Source: Bacteroidales bacterium UBA4417
GTDB lineage: Bacteria > Bacteroidota > Bacteroidia > Bacteroidales > UBA4417
DNA: 5,611 nt
Assembly: GCA_002389705.1 (NCBI GenBank)
Contig: DGQJ01000043.1
Location: 297-5,907 of the forward strand
Direction: 5' to 3'
The first letter of the stretch is position 1. Every line of letters starts with the position of its first letter. Below the pieces are notes generated by a model that ran no database searches, was not told where the DNA came from, and saw only the letters and a program-made list of their open reading frames with translations. A program made the position numbers and the translations under genes. This document shows positions 1 through 5,611 of this stretch, in pieces.

Positions 1-1683
1 AAACGCTTTGCTTTCCTGGTTCCCGACAGCCAGCTGATTAACGTTGATATTTATATCCCGCTTACCGCGCTCAAAGGAGCCAAACATGGGCAGAAAGCAG
101 TTGCACTTATCACCGAATGGCCCGAAAAAGCAACCAATCCTATCGGAGAAATCATCCACGTGCTGGGCCAGCCGGGAGATAATAATGTTGAAATGAACGC
201 CATACTGGCCGAATTCGATTTCCCGCTCGAGTTTCCGAAAGCCGCCGAAGCTGAGGCCAAAAAAATTAAAAATGAAGTTGCTCCCGAAGAAATCGCCCGC
301 CGCCGCGACTTCCGCCACATTTGGACCTGTACCATCGACCCGGTGGATGCCAAGGATTTCGACGATGCACTCTCACTTCAGAAACTACCCGACGGCAACT
401 GGGAAGTTGGCGTTCATATAGCCGATGTGTCGCATTACGTTACGCCCGGATCGGCCATTGATACCGAGGCTTACGAACGCGGTACCTCCATTTACCTGGT
501 CGACCGGACTATTCCCATGCTTCCTGAGCAACTTTCGAACCTGGTATGTTCGCTCAGGCCCGATGAAGAAAAGCTCTGTTTTTCGGCCGTTTTTAAAATG
601 AACAATAAGGCCGAAATCCTGGAAGAATGGTTTGGACGAACAGTTATAAAATCGAACCGAAGGTATGCATACGAAGAAGTTCAGGTAATGATTGAAGGTG
701 CCGAAGGCGAATTTAAAGATGAGCTGATGATACTGCATTCCCTGTCATCGAAACTACGCGAAGAGCGGTTCAAAAAAGGATCTATTGCTTTTAAATCGCA
801 GGAAGTTAAGTTTAAACTCGATGAAAAAGGCAAGCCTGTTGGTGTGATGATTAAGGAACAAAAGGAAGCCAATTACCTGATCGAAGATTTTATGCTCCTG
901 GCTAACCGCCGTGTAGCCGAGCGTATTGCCACCCGCAAAAACAAGGATGGCGAAGCAAAAACATTTGTGTATCGAATTCACGATGAACCTAACCCCGAAA
1001 AGTTGGTTCGTTTTTCCGCATTCCTGAAAAAACTGGGATATGGTTTCCAGACCAGCAGCCGCAGGAGCATCACCACTTCGTTCAATTCCCTGTTCGAACA
1101 GATATTAGGCAAAGGCGAGGAAAACATGATTGAAACCATAGCCATACGCACCATGGCCAGGGCCGAATATACCACCACCAACATAGGGCATTATGGACTT
1201 TCTTTCAGGTATTACACACATTTTACCTCGCCCATCCGCCGTTACCCCGATTTGATGGTACACCGCCTGCTGCAACGATATCTGGATGATAAACCAAGCG
1301 TGTCGCGCGACGAATACGAAGAAAAATGCAAACACTCATCGGATATGGAACGCCGTGCCATGGAAGCCGAACGCGCCAGTGTGAAATACAAACAGGCCGA
1401 ATACCTCATGGACCGGATAGGGGAGGAGTTCGATGGTTTGATTTCGGGTGTAAGCAAATGGGGGATTTTTGTCGAACTGGTTGAAAGTAAATGCGAAGGC
1501 ATGGTTTCGCTCAGGCTGATGAACGACGACTTTTATTACCTCGACGAGGAAAACTACCGCATTATCGGTCAGCGTTGGGGAAAAGTGTACCGCCTGGGTG
1601 ACAAAATCCGAATTAAAGTTAAAAAGATAGACCTGCAAAAGAAACAGATGGATTTTGACCTGGTAAAGACACGGGAATTTTAA
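1..1683 (+). CDS. rnr: Ribonuclease R, 5'-truncated by the window edge
   Basis: This is a 3'-to-5' processive exoribonuclease of the RNase II/R family, which degrades structured RNA in the cytoplasm. The reading frame is open from base 1, so the ATG at 160 is internal; 560 residues are visible and the N-terminal part (about 150-200 residues by family norm) is missing. Visible residues 1 to about 85 match the second cold-shock domain (RFAFLVPD, DIYIPL, GEIIHVLGQPGD). The RNB domain follows, with the metal-binding aspartate cluster DPVDAKDFDD at residues 113-122. The aromatic active-site position (the Tyr in TSIYLVDRTIPMLPE) is residue 165. The signature HFTSPIRRYPDL is near residues 407-418, and the downstream MEAER glutamate is near 457. 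An S1 domain occupies about 474-558. The protein stops right after S1, without the basic lysine-rich tail of Escherichia coli RNase R. All key catalytic residues are present, so it should be active. The stop is TAA at 1681-1683. Confidence 0.97.
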   Translation, partial: KRFAFLVPDSQLINVDIYIPLTALKGAKHGQKAVALITEWPEKATNPIGEIIHVLGQPGDNNVEMNAILAEFDFPLEFPKAAEAEAKKIKNEVAPEEIARRRDFRHIWTCTIDPVDAKDFDDALSLQKLPDGNWEVGVHIADVSHYVTPGSAIDTEAYERGTSIYLVDRTIPMLPEQLSNLVCSLRPDEEKLCFSAVFKMNNKAEILEEWFGRTVIKSNRRYAYEEVQVMIEGAEGEFKDELMILHSLSSKLREERFKKGSIAFKSQEVKFKLDEKGKPVGVMIKEQKEANYLIEDFMLLANRRVAERIATRKNKDGEAKTFVYRIHDEPNPEKLVRFSAFLKKLGYGFQTSSRRSITTSFNSLFEQILGKGEENMIETIAIRTMARAEYTTTNIGHYGLSFRYYTHFTSPIRRYPDLMVHRLLQRYLDDKPSVSRDEYEEKCKHSSDMERRAMEAERASVKYKQAEYLMDRIGEEFDGLISGVSKWGIFVELVESKCEGMVSLRLMNDDFYYLDEENYRIIGQRWGKVYRLGDKIRIKVKKIDLQKKQMDFDLVKTREF

Positions 1684-1686
1684 AAC

Positions 1687-1736
1687 CTGCATAGGCAGCC
1701 ATTTTTCGTCCAAACAGCGCGACACCGGCGAAAAAT
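1687..1736 (+). terminator. Weak hairpins just after rnr, possible terminator
   Basis: Two small structures sit 3-53 bases after the rnr stop. One is a 4-bp stem CTGC-ATAG-GCAG (1687-1698) followed after two bases by a short T run (1702-1706). The other is an 8-bp perfect inverted repeat, ATTTTTCG at 1701-1708 with CGAAAAAT at 1729-1736. It extends to 10 bp with one G-U pair and leaves a 16-base loop. Neither has the strong GC stem plus long T tract of a classic intrinsic terminator, and the two cannot form fully at once. Calling this the end of the rnr transcript is an inference from position. Confidence 0.3.
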
Positions 1737-1743
1737 TCCTGGT

Positions 1744-1775
1744 ATTGCAAACGCTGGCAGAATTTAATAAATTTG
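1744..1775 (+). promoter_or_regulatory. Candidate Bacteroidetes-type promoter for the zinc-ribbon/Yip1 gene
   Basis: TAAATTTG at 1768-1775 is a perfect match to the Bacteroidetes -7 consensus TAnnTTTG. Twenty bases upstream is ATTG (1744-1747), a 3-of-4 match to the -33 TTTG element at normal spacing. The start of transcription would fall near 1780-1783, giving a leader of about 95 bases before the ATG at 1876. The -7 box overlaps a perfect palindrome, AATTTA-A-TAAATT (1761-1773), which could be an operator or simply AT-rich sequence. A second, poorer -7-like box (TATGATTG, 1829-1836) lacks a suitable -33 partner. Confidence 0.5.
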
Positions 1776-1875
1776 CTAAAATTCATTTGCTGTCTTTTAA
1801 TCTCTAATTCATTGTTTTTTGGAAATTTTATGATTGAAACCAGAAAATATCGTTAACCTGTAAAACAAAAAGCTT

Positions 1876-2676
1876 ATGAAATTCTGTCCGAATTGTGGTA
1901 CTGAGCTGAAACCGGAAGCCAAATTCTGTACAGCCTGTGGAACACCTATACCTGTTGAAACGCCTCCCGCAGCAGAGCCAGAGCCAGAGCCACAATCACA
2001 AACGCAATCCACTTCGGGTCAGCCCGACCTGCGCGATCAGGCAAGGCAAGCATCCAATGCATTTAAAGAGGCAATACACGGCAACTCAAACATCGTGCAG
2101 CGTGTAACCAATATTATGCTGCGGCCACGGCAGGAGTGGCTGGTGATTGAAACCGAACAGCCCAACGTAACCCGGCTCATCGGAGGTTATGCCCTGGTAC
2201 TGGCCATGGTTCCGGCACTGGCTTCGGTACTGAAATATGGGATACTGGGGTACAATTTTCTGGGTCTTACCACCCGAAGCCTCGGCACTGGTATACAACA
2301 GGGACTTACGCATTTGCTAGGTTCACTGGTTGCGGTATACCTGCTGGCATGGGTAATTAATGAACTTGCACCATCGTTCGAATCGCCTAAAAACTTTGGC
2401 CGTTCGCTGCAGTTGGCGGTGTACAGCTATACACCACAATGGCTAGCAGGCATTTTGATTTTGTTTTCCACCAGGCTGAATATGGTCATTTTCCTGATCA
2501 GCCTGTATGCCATTTACCTGCTGGCCACGGGTATTCCGGTGCTGAAAGAAACGCCAAGAGACAAAGTAACCGGGTATGTGTCGCTCACCATCATTGCCAT
2601 GATCGTAATAGGTCTTTTGGTAGGTATGGTACTGGCTGCAATACTGGGAATTTTCTTTGTAAGCAGGATGGCCTGA
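1876..2676 (+). CDS. Zinc-ribbon domain plus Yip1-family integral membrane protein
   Basis: The 266-residue protein has two parts joined by a linker. Residues 4-21 form a short zinc ribbon with the pattern CxxC-x10-CxxC (Cys 4, 7, 18, 21), most likely binding one zinc ion in the cytoplasm. A low-complexity Glu/Pro/Gln/Ser/Thr linker covers about 25-55. Residues from about 72 resemble the Yip1 family: an amphipathic start with MLRPRQEWLVIE, then about five hydrophobic segments near 100-120, 143-163, 180-197, 203-222 and 235-263. The LYAIYLLATGIPVLKETPRDK stretch before the last segment is typical of bacterial Yip1 proteins. The ATG at 1876 is chosen because it directly precedes the zinc ribbon; no Shine-Dalgarno is visible, as is usual in Bacteroidota. 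The reading frame ends in tandem stops, TGA TAA. The function of bacterial Yip1 proteins is largely unknown; a role in membrane organisation or transport is inferred only from the eukaryotic relatives. Gene boundaries are secure, biological role is not. Confidence 0.88.
   Translation: MKFCPNCGTELKPEAKFCTACGTPIPVETPPAAEPEPEPQSQTQSTSGQPDLRDQARQASNAFKEAIHGNSNIVQRVTNIMLRPRQEWLVIETEQPNVTRLIGGYALVLAMVPALASVLKYGILGYNFLGLTTRSLGTGIQQGLTHLLGSLVAVYLLAWVINELAPSFESPKNFGRSLQLAVYSYTPQWLAGILILFSTRLNMVIFLISLYAIYLLATGIPVLKETPRDKVTGYVSLTIIAMIVIGLLVGMVLAAILGIFFVSRMA
1975..1992 (+). repeat. Three tandem GAGCCA hexamers encoding Glu-Pro repeats
   Basis: Three perfect copies of GAGCCA encode EPEPEP in the linker between the zinc ribbon and the membrane domain of the Yip1-like protein. 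The unit is a multiple of three, so copy-number changes would lengthen or shorten the linker without shifting the frame. Three copies is short, and the stretch may reflect only amino-acid composition. Confidence 0.6.
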
Positions 2677-2703
2677 TAAACGTCAGGAAACTAATTTCGT
2701 TAA

Positions 2704-2760
2704 AAACCTTTCCGTTTGTTAACTAAATTTTAAGTGAAACAAACAGAAAGGTTTAATTTT
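2704..2760 (+). terminator. Strong hairpin between the two zinc-ribbon genes, likely terminator
   Basis: The left arm AAACCTTTCCGTTTGTT (2704-2720) and right arm AACAAACAGAAAGGTTT (2738-2754) pair over 17 positions with a single C/A mismatch at 2713/2745, around a 17-base loop. The right arm is followed by AATTTT (2755-2760). It starts 27 bases after the stop of the Yip1-like gene, so a factor-independent terminator for that gene is the simplest reading. The A-rich left flank and T-rich right flank would also permit function in the opposite direction, although no minus-strand gene needs it here. Because the structure overlaps the next promoter, it could alternatively be a regulatory operator. 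Confidence 0.7.
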
Positions 2761-2761
2761 G
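2754..2761 (+). promoter_or_regulatory. Candidate -7 element for the double-zinc-ribbon gene
   Basis: TAATTTTG matches the Bacteroidetes -7 consensus TAnnTTTG perfectly. Transcription would start near 2766-2769, leaving a short leader of about 15 bases before the ATG at 2783. The -33 region, which falls in the hairpin loop and the start of its right arm (about 2730-2736), has no clean TTTG, so the promoter may be weak or need an activator. The first base of the -7 box is also the last base of the hairpin's right arm. Confidence 0.5.
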
Positions 2762-2782
2762 TGAACCTTAAAAGTAAGCGCA

Positions 2783-4009
2783 ATGAATTTTTGCCCGCAA
2801 TGCGGAACTCCATTCGAGCCTGGCGCCAGGTTCTGTATGCAGTGTGGCTTCGATAAATCATCACTCATCATAACCAAACCTGCTGAAGCCGATACTCCCG
2901 CGATAGTTACCGAAACCATTACTGAAGAAATACCTGCTGCTGTAGTTTTACCACCCTCCGAAACCATCGCGCAATCCGCCTGTGTGCGATGTGGTCAACC
3001 CCTTAACTCCGGCAGCAAGGTATGTATGCATTGTGGATTCGAAACGGGAAAAGAGCCGGAAACGGTTGCAGGTTTTAAACCCGTTGATCTTCCCCGTTCC
3101 ATTTTCAATCAGTCCACTGAAAAAATCAATCTTAAAGTTCCCGAAGCAAAACCCGTAAATACTGTTTCACAGGCAGATAAAGCAGAAATTTCAGCAGTAC
3201 CTGATCAAGGGCCGCCACAAAACCCTGTGCCTCAAACTGTTTCACCTCAAGTGGTGGTAGTACGCAAAAAAACGGGTAAAAGAAATGCCTTTATTTTTAT
3301 TGCTATCTGTTTACTTGGACTTTTGGGTTGGATTGGATACAATACCTGGCAAGGCTCACAGCAGGATAATGTTACCGATACTTTCCAAAACATGCAGCTG
3401 CCACCCATCGATGATACTTCAAATGCAGCAAACGCACAGCCTGCTACCAGCGAAATTCATGCCGAAACCCCAACTGAAACTCAACAGGCAGCAAAACCTG
3501 TAAGCAAGATTGACCAGGAACTTGCTAAACAAAAAGCAAATACTAAAAACAAAAATGCAACAGTAGCCGTTCCCACACCACTCCCCAAAACTACTGAACA
3601 AAACCGCGAAAGTGATCATGCCCAGGTAAGTGAAAAAGCCACAACCATTATTTTTGAAGTCGGCCGAAAAGAAGATGCACGAAGTAAAAATCCTAAAAAT
3701 CCTTCAAAATTCAGCATACAGTCGCCAACCATGATTGTGAGGATTACAACCGATCATTATAACGATGGTATGGGAACACAAGCAGCTGGTAAAATAAGCA
3801 TCCTCGACCGCGATGGAAACAATATCGGGTCTTTTAAAGCGTATGGAAAATCAGGTACGGATGGCACTCCCAATGCCAAATGGGTTTGCGAACCCCATAA
3901 AGTACTGGAAAAAGGAACATACAAAATTCAGGATTCCGAGATGAGTACCTGGTCGAAGACCTTTTTAGGCACCGGATTTGTGGTTATTGAAGGCTACGAA
4001 ATGGAATAA
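2783..4009 (+). CDS. Double zinc-ribbon, single-pass membrane protein with extracytoplasmic C-terminal domain
   Basis: The 408-residue protein begins with two zinc ribbons, each CxxC-x10-CxxC: Cys 4, 7, 18, 21 and Cys 67, 70, 81, 84. A poorly ordered Pro/Glu/Val-rich linker runs to about 160. A basic patch, RKKTGKR (161-167), precedes one hydrophobic segment (about 168-186). The positive-inside rule therefore puts the zinc ribbons in the cytoplasm and the rest outside the inner membrane. A polar Gln/Thr/Lys-rich spacer (about 190-280) leads to a compact C-terminal domain (about 283-408) with alternating hydrophobic residues suggesting beta strands. Its landmarks include ITTDHYNDGMGT, ISILDRDGNNIG, PNAKWVCEP, LEKGTYKIQDSE and TWSKTF. 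This domain resembles, from memory, one found at the C-terminus of other bacterial secreted or zinc-ribbon proteins; I cannot name its family. The start is supported by the ribbon beginning at residue 4. No function is known. Its head closely resembles that of the upstream gene, but an intervening hairpin and promoter suggest separate transcription. Confidence 0.88.
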   Translation: MNFCPQCGTPFEPGARFCMQCGFDKSSLIITKPAEADTPAIVTETITEEIPAAVVLPPSETIAQSACVRCGQPLNSGSKVCMHCGFETGKEPETVAGFKPVDLPRSIFNQSTEKINLKVPEAKPVNTVSQADKAEISAVPDQGPPQNPVPQTVSPQVVVVRKKTGKRNAFIFIAICLLGLLGWIGYNTWQGSQQDNVTDTFQNMQLPPIDDTSNAANAQPATSEIHAETPTETQQAAKPVSKIDQELAKQKANTKNKNATVAVPTPLPKTTEQNRESDHAQVSEKATTIIFEVGRKEDARSKNPKNPSKFSIQSPTMIVRITTDHYNDGMGTQAAGKISILDRDGNNIGSFKAYGKSGTDGTPNAKWVCEPHKVLEKGTYKIQDSEMSTWSKTFLGTGFVVIEGYEME

Positions 4010-4071
4010 TTATCGCTTACCATTGTACACGGTAAATCGTAATCGGATACATTTTTGAGTGAGCTTGTGGA
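4010..4071. other. Short convergent intergenic gap without a clear terminator
   Basis: The stops of the double-zinc-ribbon gene (plus strand) and the MORN-repeat gene (minus strand) face each other across 62 bases. The only symmetry found is a 5-bp inverted repeat, TTACC (4017-4021) with GGTAA (4031-4035), around a 9-base loop, and a short T run at 4052-4056. This is too weak to call an intrinsic terminator for either strand, so the two transcripts may overlap at their 3' ends or rely on Rho. Confidence 0.5.
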
Positions 4072-5610
4072 TTATTCGTCGAATGCCGGTTTAATAACAA
4101 CCCCGTCATAGCGCTTTTCAACGTCGCCACGGTACGTAATGATCAGGAATGGGGTACCATCCTCATTAAAGGTAATCCAGTCGCCCTCGCGGCTTCCGTT
4201 CACGTAATTTCCCTGGTCCTTCAGTTTGCCGGTTGGCCAGTACCAGTTTACTTTACCATTCAGGTTATCGTCGATATATTCACCTTCGAACCGCAGCGTG
4301 CCATCGGCATAATACGATTTCCATTTCCCGAAACGTGCTCCGCCTTTGTAACTTCCGTTTTCGCGATAGGTTCCGAAATCGTAGATCCATTCTCCATCTT
4401 CAACACCTTCAACGTACTGACCTTTAACTATTAAACGGGCGTTTTCATCATACTCTTCGTACTCGCCGTCTTCCATACCGGCAATATACGATTGTATGCG
4501 GCGTATGCTTCCATCCTCAAAATACCAGCGCCAGGTTCCGTCGAGTAGGCCCGATTTGGTGTATTTGCCTTCCGATTCAAGTTTACCGTTTTCGAAATAA
4601 TATTTCCAGTTACCCACAGGCTTTCCCTTGGCATACGTGCCCACCGACCGCAGGGTTGAATTGGGATAATACTCACGCCAGGCACCTTCGCGGTTTCCTT
4701 CCTCATCCACAATACCTTCACCGGTAAGCACCCCTTTTGAATAAGTAAAGCCTGCTGTAATTTTTCCTTCTTCGTTATATTCGCGGCGCACACCTTCCGG
4801 TACATTGCCGTTATAACTGGCCACGGTTTTCACCTTGCCACTGGGGTAATAATCGGTTTTCAGTTTCAGGCTGGTAACTTCTTGTGCTTCTACCTGTTCC
4901 ACATCGTTTACAAATTTTTTAACGCTGAGCAGGCTTCCGTTTTCATCGTAATCCTTAAAATAGCCGTTCTTTTTATCGTCCTTGTAAACGCCTTCGAGTT
5001 TCACTGTATTGTTATCGTAAAAGTATTTCCACCGGCCTTGTTTCAATCCTTTGCTATCAGTGCGGTTAATGCGTTCGCGGCTTACCAGGAAACCGCGTTT
5101 GTATTCCATGTAGGTAATTACGGTTCCGGCTGTATCGAGTTCGCGGGCGATACCATTTTCGAGCCCATCGACAAAATTAATTACCAGGCGTACCTTGCCA
5201 TCGGAATAATAATACGTGGTTGGGCCTTGCTTGATGTCGTTTACAAAAGTTTCGGAAGTTACCTCGCCTTGCCGGTAAGTTGTTTTTAAACCATTCTTTT
5301 TATCGTCCTTGTAAGTAATTGAAACCAGGAGCCTGGCCGAATCATCATAAAACTTCCATACGCTATCGAGCATATAATTGCGCCGGTTTCCTTCCGATTT
5401 AATCAAGCCGTTTTCGTAATATGTTTTCCAGTACCCGTCGGGTTTTCCGCTGCGCATGGTACCTTCACTCGAAAGTTTTCCGGATGGATAATAAAATTTT
5501 ACAAATCCATCGGTAACCGGGTTTACCTGTTGCTGGGCAACCGCGGTTAAAAACGAAATACCTGAAAATACCAGAATAAAAACAGTTTTCAACAGCAACC
5601 TGTTGCCCAC
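4072..5610 (-). CDS. Secreted MORN-variant repeat protein (start at window edge, uncertain)
   Basis: About 512 residues read leftward from a GTG at 5610-5608. The beginning looks like a Sec signal peptide: basic MGNRLLLK, a hydrophobic core to about residue 22, then AVA followed by Gln-rich sequence, with likely cleavage after residue 25. The mature protein is almost wholly about 18 units of 22-25 residues with the consensus W-K-x-Y-Y-x-x-G-x-L-x-x-E-G-x-Y-x-x-G-x-x-x-G, the MORN-variant (YwqK-like, COG2849) repeat. The array is interrupted near 174-192 and 239-250, and a degenerate unit lies at about 407-428. Such repeats form an extended beta-rich solenoid; in Bacteroidota these proteins are usually exported and their role is unknown. 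Databases often label the family an antitoxin, but no toxin is visible here and export argues against that role. The GTG gives a complete signal peptide, yet only one base lies upstream of it, so a start beyond the window cannot be excluded. The stop is TAA, at 4074-4072. Confidence 0.87.
   Translation of the reverse strand: MGNRLLLKTVFILVFSGISFLTAVAQQQVNPVTDGFVKFYYPSGKLSSEGTMRSGKPDGYWKTYYENGLIKSEGNRRNYMLDSVWKFYDDSARLLVSITYKDDKKNGLKTTYRQGEVTSETFVNDIKQGPTTYYYSDGKVRLVINFVDGLENGIARELDTAGTVITYMEYKRGFLVSRERINRTDSKGLKQGRWKYFYDNNTVKLEGVYKDDKKNGYFKDYDENGSLLSVKKFVNDVEQVEAQEVTSLKLKTDYYPSGKVKTVASYNGNVPEGVRREYNEEGKITAGFTYSKGVLTGEGIVDEEGNREGAWREYYPNSTLRSVGTYAKGKPVGNWKYYFENGKLESEGKYTKSGLLDGTWRWYFEDGSIRRIQSYIAGMEDGEYEEYDENARLIVKGQYVEGVEDGEWIYDFGTYRENGSYKGGARFGKWKSYYADGTLRFEGEYIDDNLNGKVNWYWPTGKLKDQGNYVNGSREGDWITFNEDGTPFLIITYRGDVEKRYDGVVIKPAFDE
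4967..4987 (-). repeat. Exact 21-base repeat, copy A, in the MORN gene
   Basis: These 21 bases are identical to 5294-5314, which lies 327 bases (109 codons) away in the same frame. On the minus strand both encode the core of YKDDKKNG, at residues 209-216 here. Identity at synonymous positions is unusual against the otherwise diverged repeats and fits either a larger duplication or local gene conversion. Confidence 0.7.
5294..5314 (-). repeat. Exact 21-base repeat, copy B, in the MORN gene
   Basis: This is the partner of 4967-4987 and encodes the core of YKDDKKNG at residues 100-107. Both copies are followed about 15-17 residues later by a similar FVND motif (residues 122-125 and 233-236), which extends the resemblance over two adjacent repeat units. 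Confidence 0.7.
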
Positions 5611-5611
5611 A

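Larger units (their letters stand above)
4120..5505 (-). repeat. MORN-variant repeat array, about 18 units
   Basis: Residues 36-497 of the exported protein divide into about 18 units. By residue they start near 36, 60, 84, 108, 130, 154, 193, 217, 251, 274, 310, 334, 359, 383, 407, 429, 453 and 477. Typical units open with an aromatic (WK, WR, FK) followed by Y-Y/F, a turn with N-G or D-G, and close with a glycine. The DNA copies have diverged widely, so this is an old protein repeat and not a recent tandem DNA expansion, except for the exact match noted at 4967-4987 and 5294-5314. Confidence 0.85.

Noticed and set aside
160..162. ATG at 160 as the start of the RNase R gene
   Set aside because: The frame is open upstream to base 1 and encodes recognisable cold-shock-domain sequence, so this methionine is really a GTG-coded or internal position within the protein; the codon at 160 is internal whichever way it is read.
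1829..1836. TATGATTG as the main promoter -7 element of the Yip1-like gene
   Set aside because: It has one mismatch to TAnnTTTG, and no TTTG-like -33 box lies 19-21 bases upstream. The 1744-1775 candidate fits better.
1684..1875. Riboswitch or small RNA in the spacer after rnr
   Set aside because: No recognisable conserved core or strong multi-stem fold was seen by eye. Only weak hairpins and a promoter candidate are supportable.
1876..2676. Zinc ribbon taken as evidence of a DNA-binding transcription factor
   Set aside because: Short CxxC-x10-CxxC ribbons of this type occur widely at the N-termini of membrane proteins. The attached multi-pass Yip1-like domain argues against a soluble regulator.
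4233..5289. Long open frames on the opposite strand or in other frames across the MORN gene (4431-4805, 4882-5289)
   Set aside because: They are shadows created by the biased, repetitive composition of the MORN gene. Their translations lack domain features and follow the repeat period.
4120..5505. CRISPR-like or DNA tandem repeat array
   Set aside because: The periodicity is at the protein level with strongly diverged DNA and no constant spacers, so it is a coding repeat array.
4072..5610. YwqK-type toxin-antitoxin antitoxin
   Set aside because: The MORN-variant family is often given this name because of Bacillus subtilis YwqK, but no partner toxin gene is present and the signal peptide predicts export, which does not suit a cytoplasmic antitoxin.

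Overview
The window looks like Bacteroidota (Bacteroidetes) chromosome. Three points support this. Two putative promoters have perfect matches to the Bacteroidetes -7 element TAnnTTTG. No start codon has a clear Shine-Dalgarno sequence. The gene content (a zinc-ribbon/Yip1 membrane protein, a zinc-ribbon single-pass protein, and a secreted protein built of MORN-variant repeats) is common in that phylum. A species cannot be named from the sequence. No mobile element, RNA gene, CRISPR array or phage gene is visible.

Layout. Positions 1-1683 (+) are the 3' part of rnr, encoding ribonuclease R. The window opens inside its second cold-shock domain, and the catalytic RNB domain and S1 domain are complete. 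A 192-bp spacer (1684-1875) follows, with weak hairpins just after rnr and a good candidate promoter at 1744-1775. Positions 1876-2676 (+) encode a 266-residue protein with one N-terminal zinc ribbon and a Yip1-like multi-pass membrane domain. A 106-bp spacer (2677-2782) carries the strongest non-coding structure of the window: a 17-bp, one-mismatch inverted repeat. Its right arm runs directly into a TAATTTTG promoter element for the next gene. Positions 2783-4009 (+) encode a 408-residue protein with two zinc ribbons, one membrane segment and a C-terminal domain placed outside the cytoplasm. A 62-bp convergent spacer (4010-4071) separates it from the minus-strand gene at 4072-5610. That gene encodes a signal-peptide-bearing protein made almost entirely of about 18 MORN-variant repeats, and its 5' end lies at the window edge.

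How they relate. rnr is housekeeping RNA decay and appears transcriptionally separate from what follows. The two zinc-ribbon genes are adjacent, on the same strand, and begin with nearly the same 22-residue zinc-ribbon head attached to different membrane bodies. A shared envelope-associated role is plausible but not proven, and the hairpin and promoter between them suggest separate transcription units. The MORN-repeat gene faces them tail to tail and need not be related. I found no convincing evidence of a complete new system. The most unusual items are the terminator/promoter overlap at 2704-2761, the shared zinc-ribbon heads, and the higher-order duplication within the MORN array.
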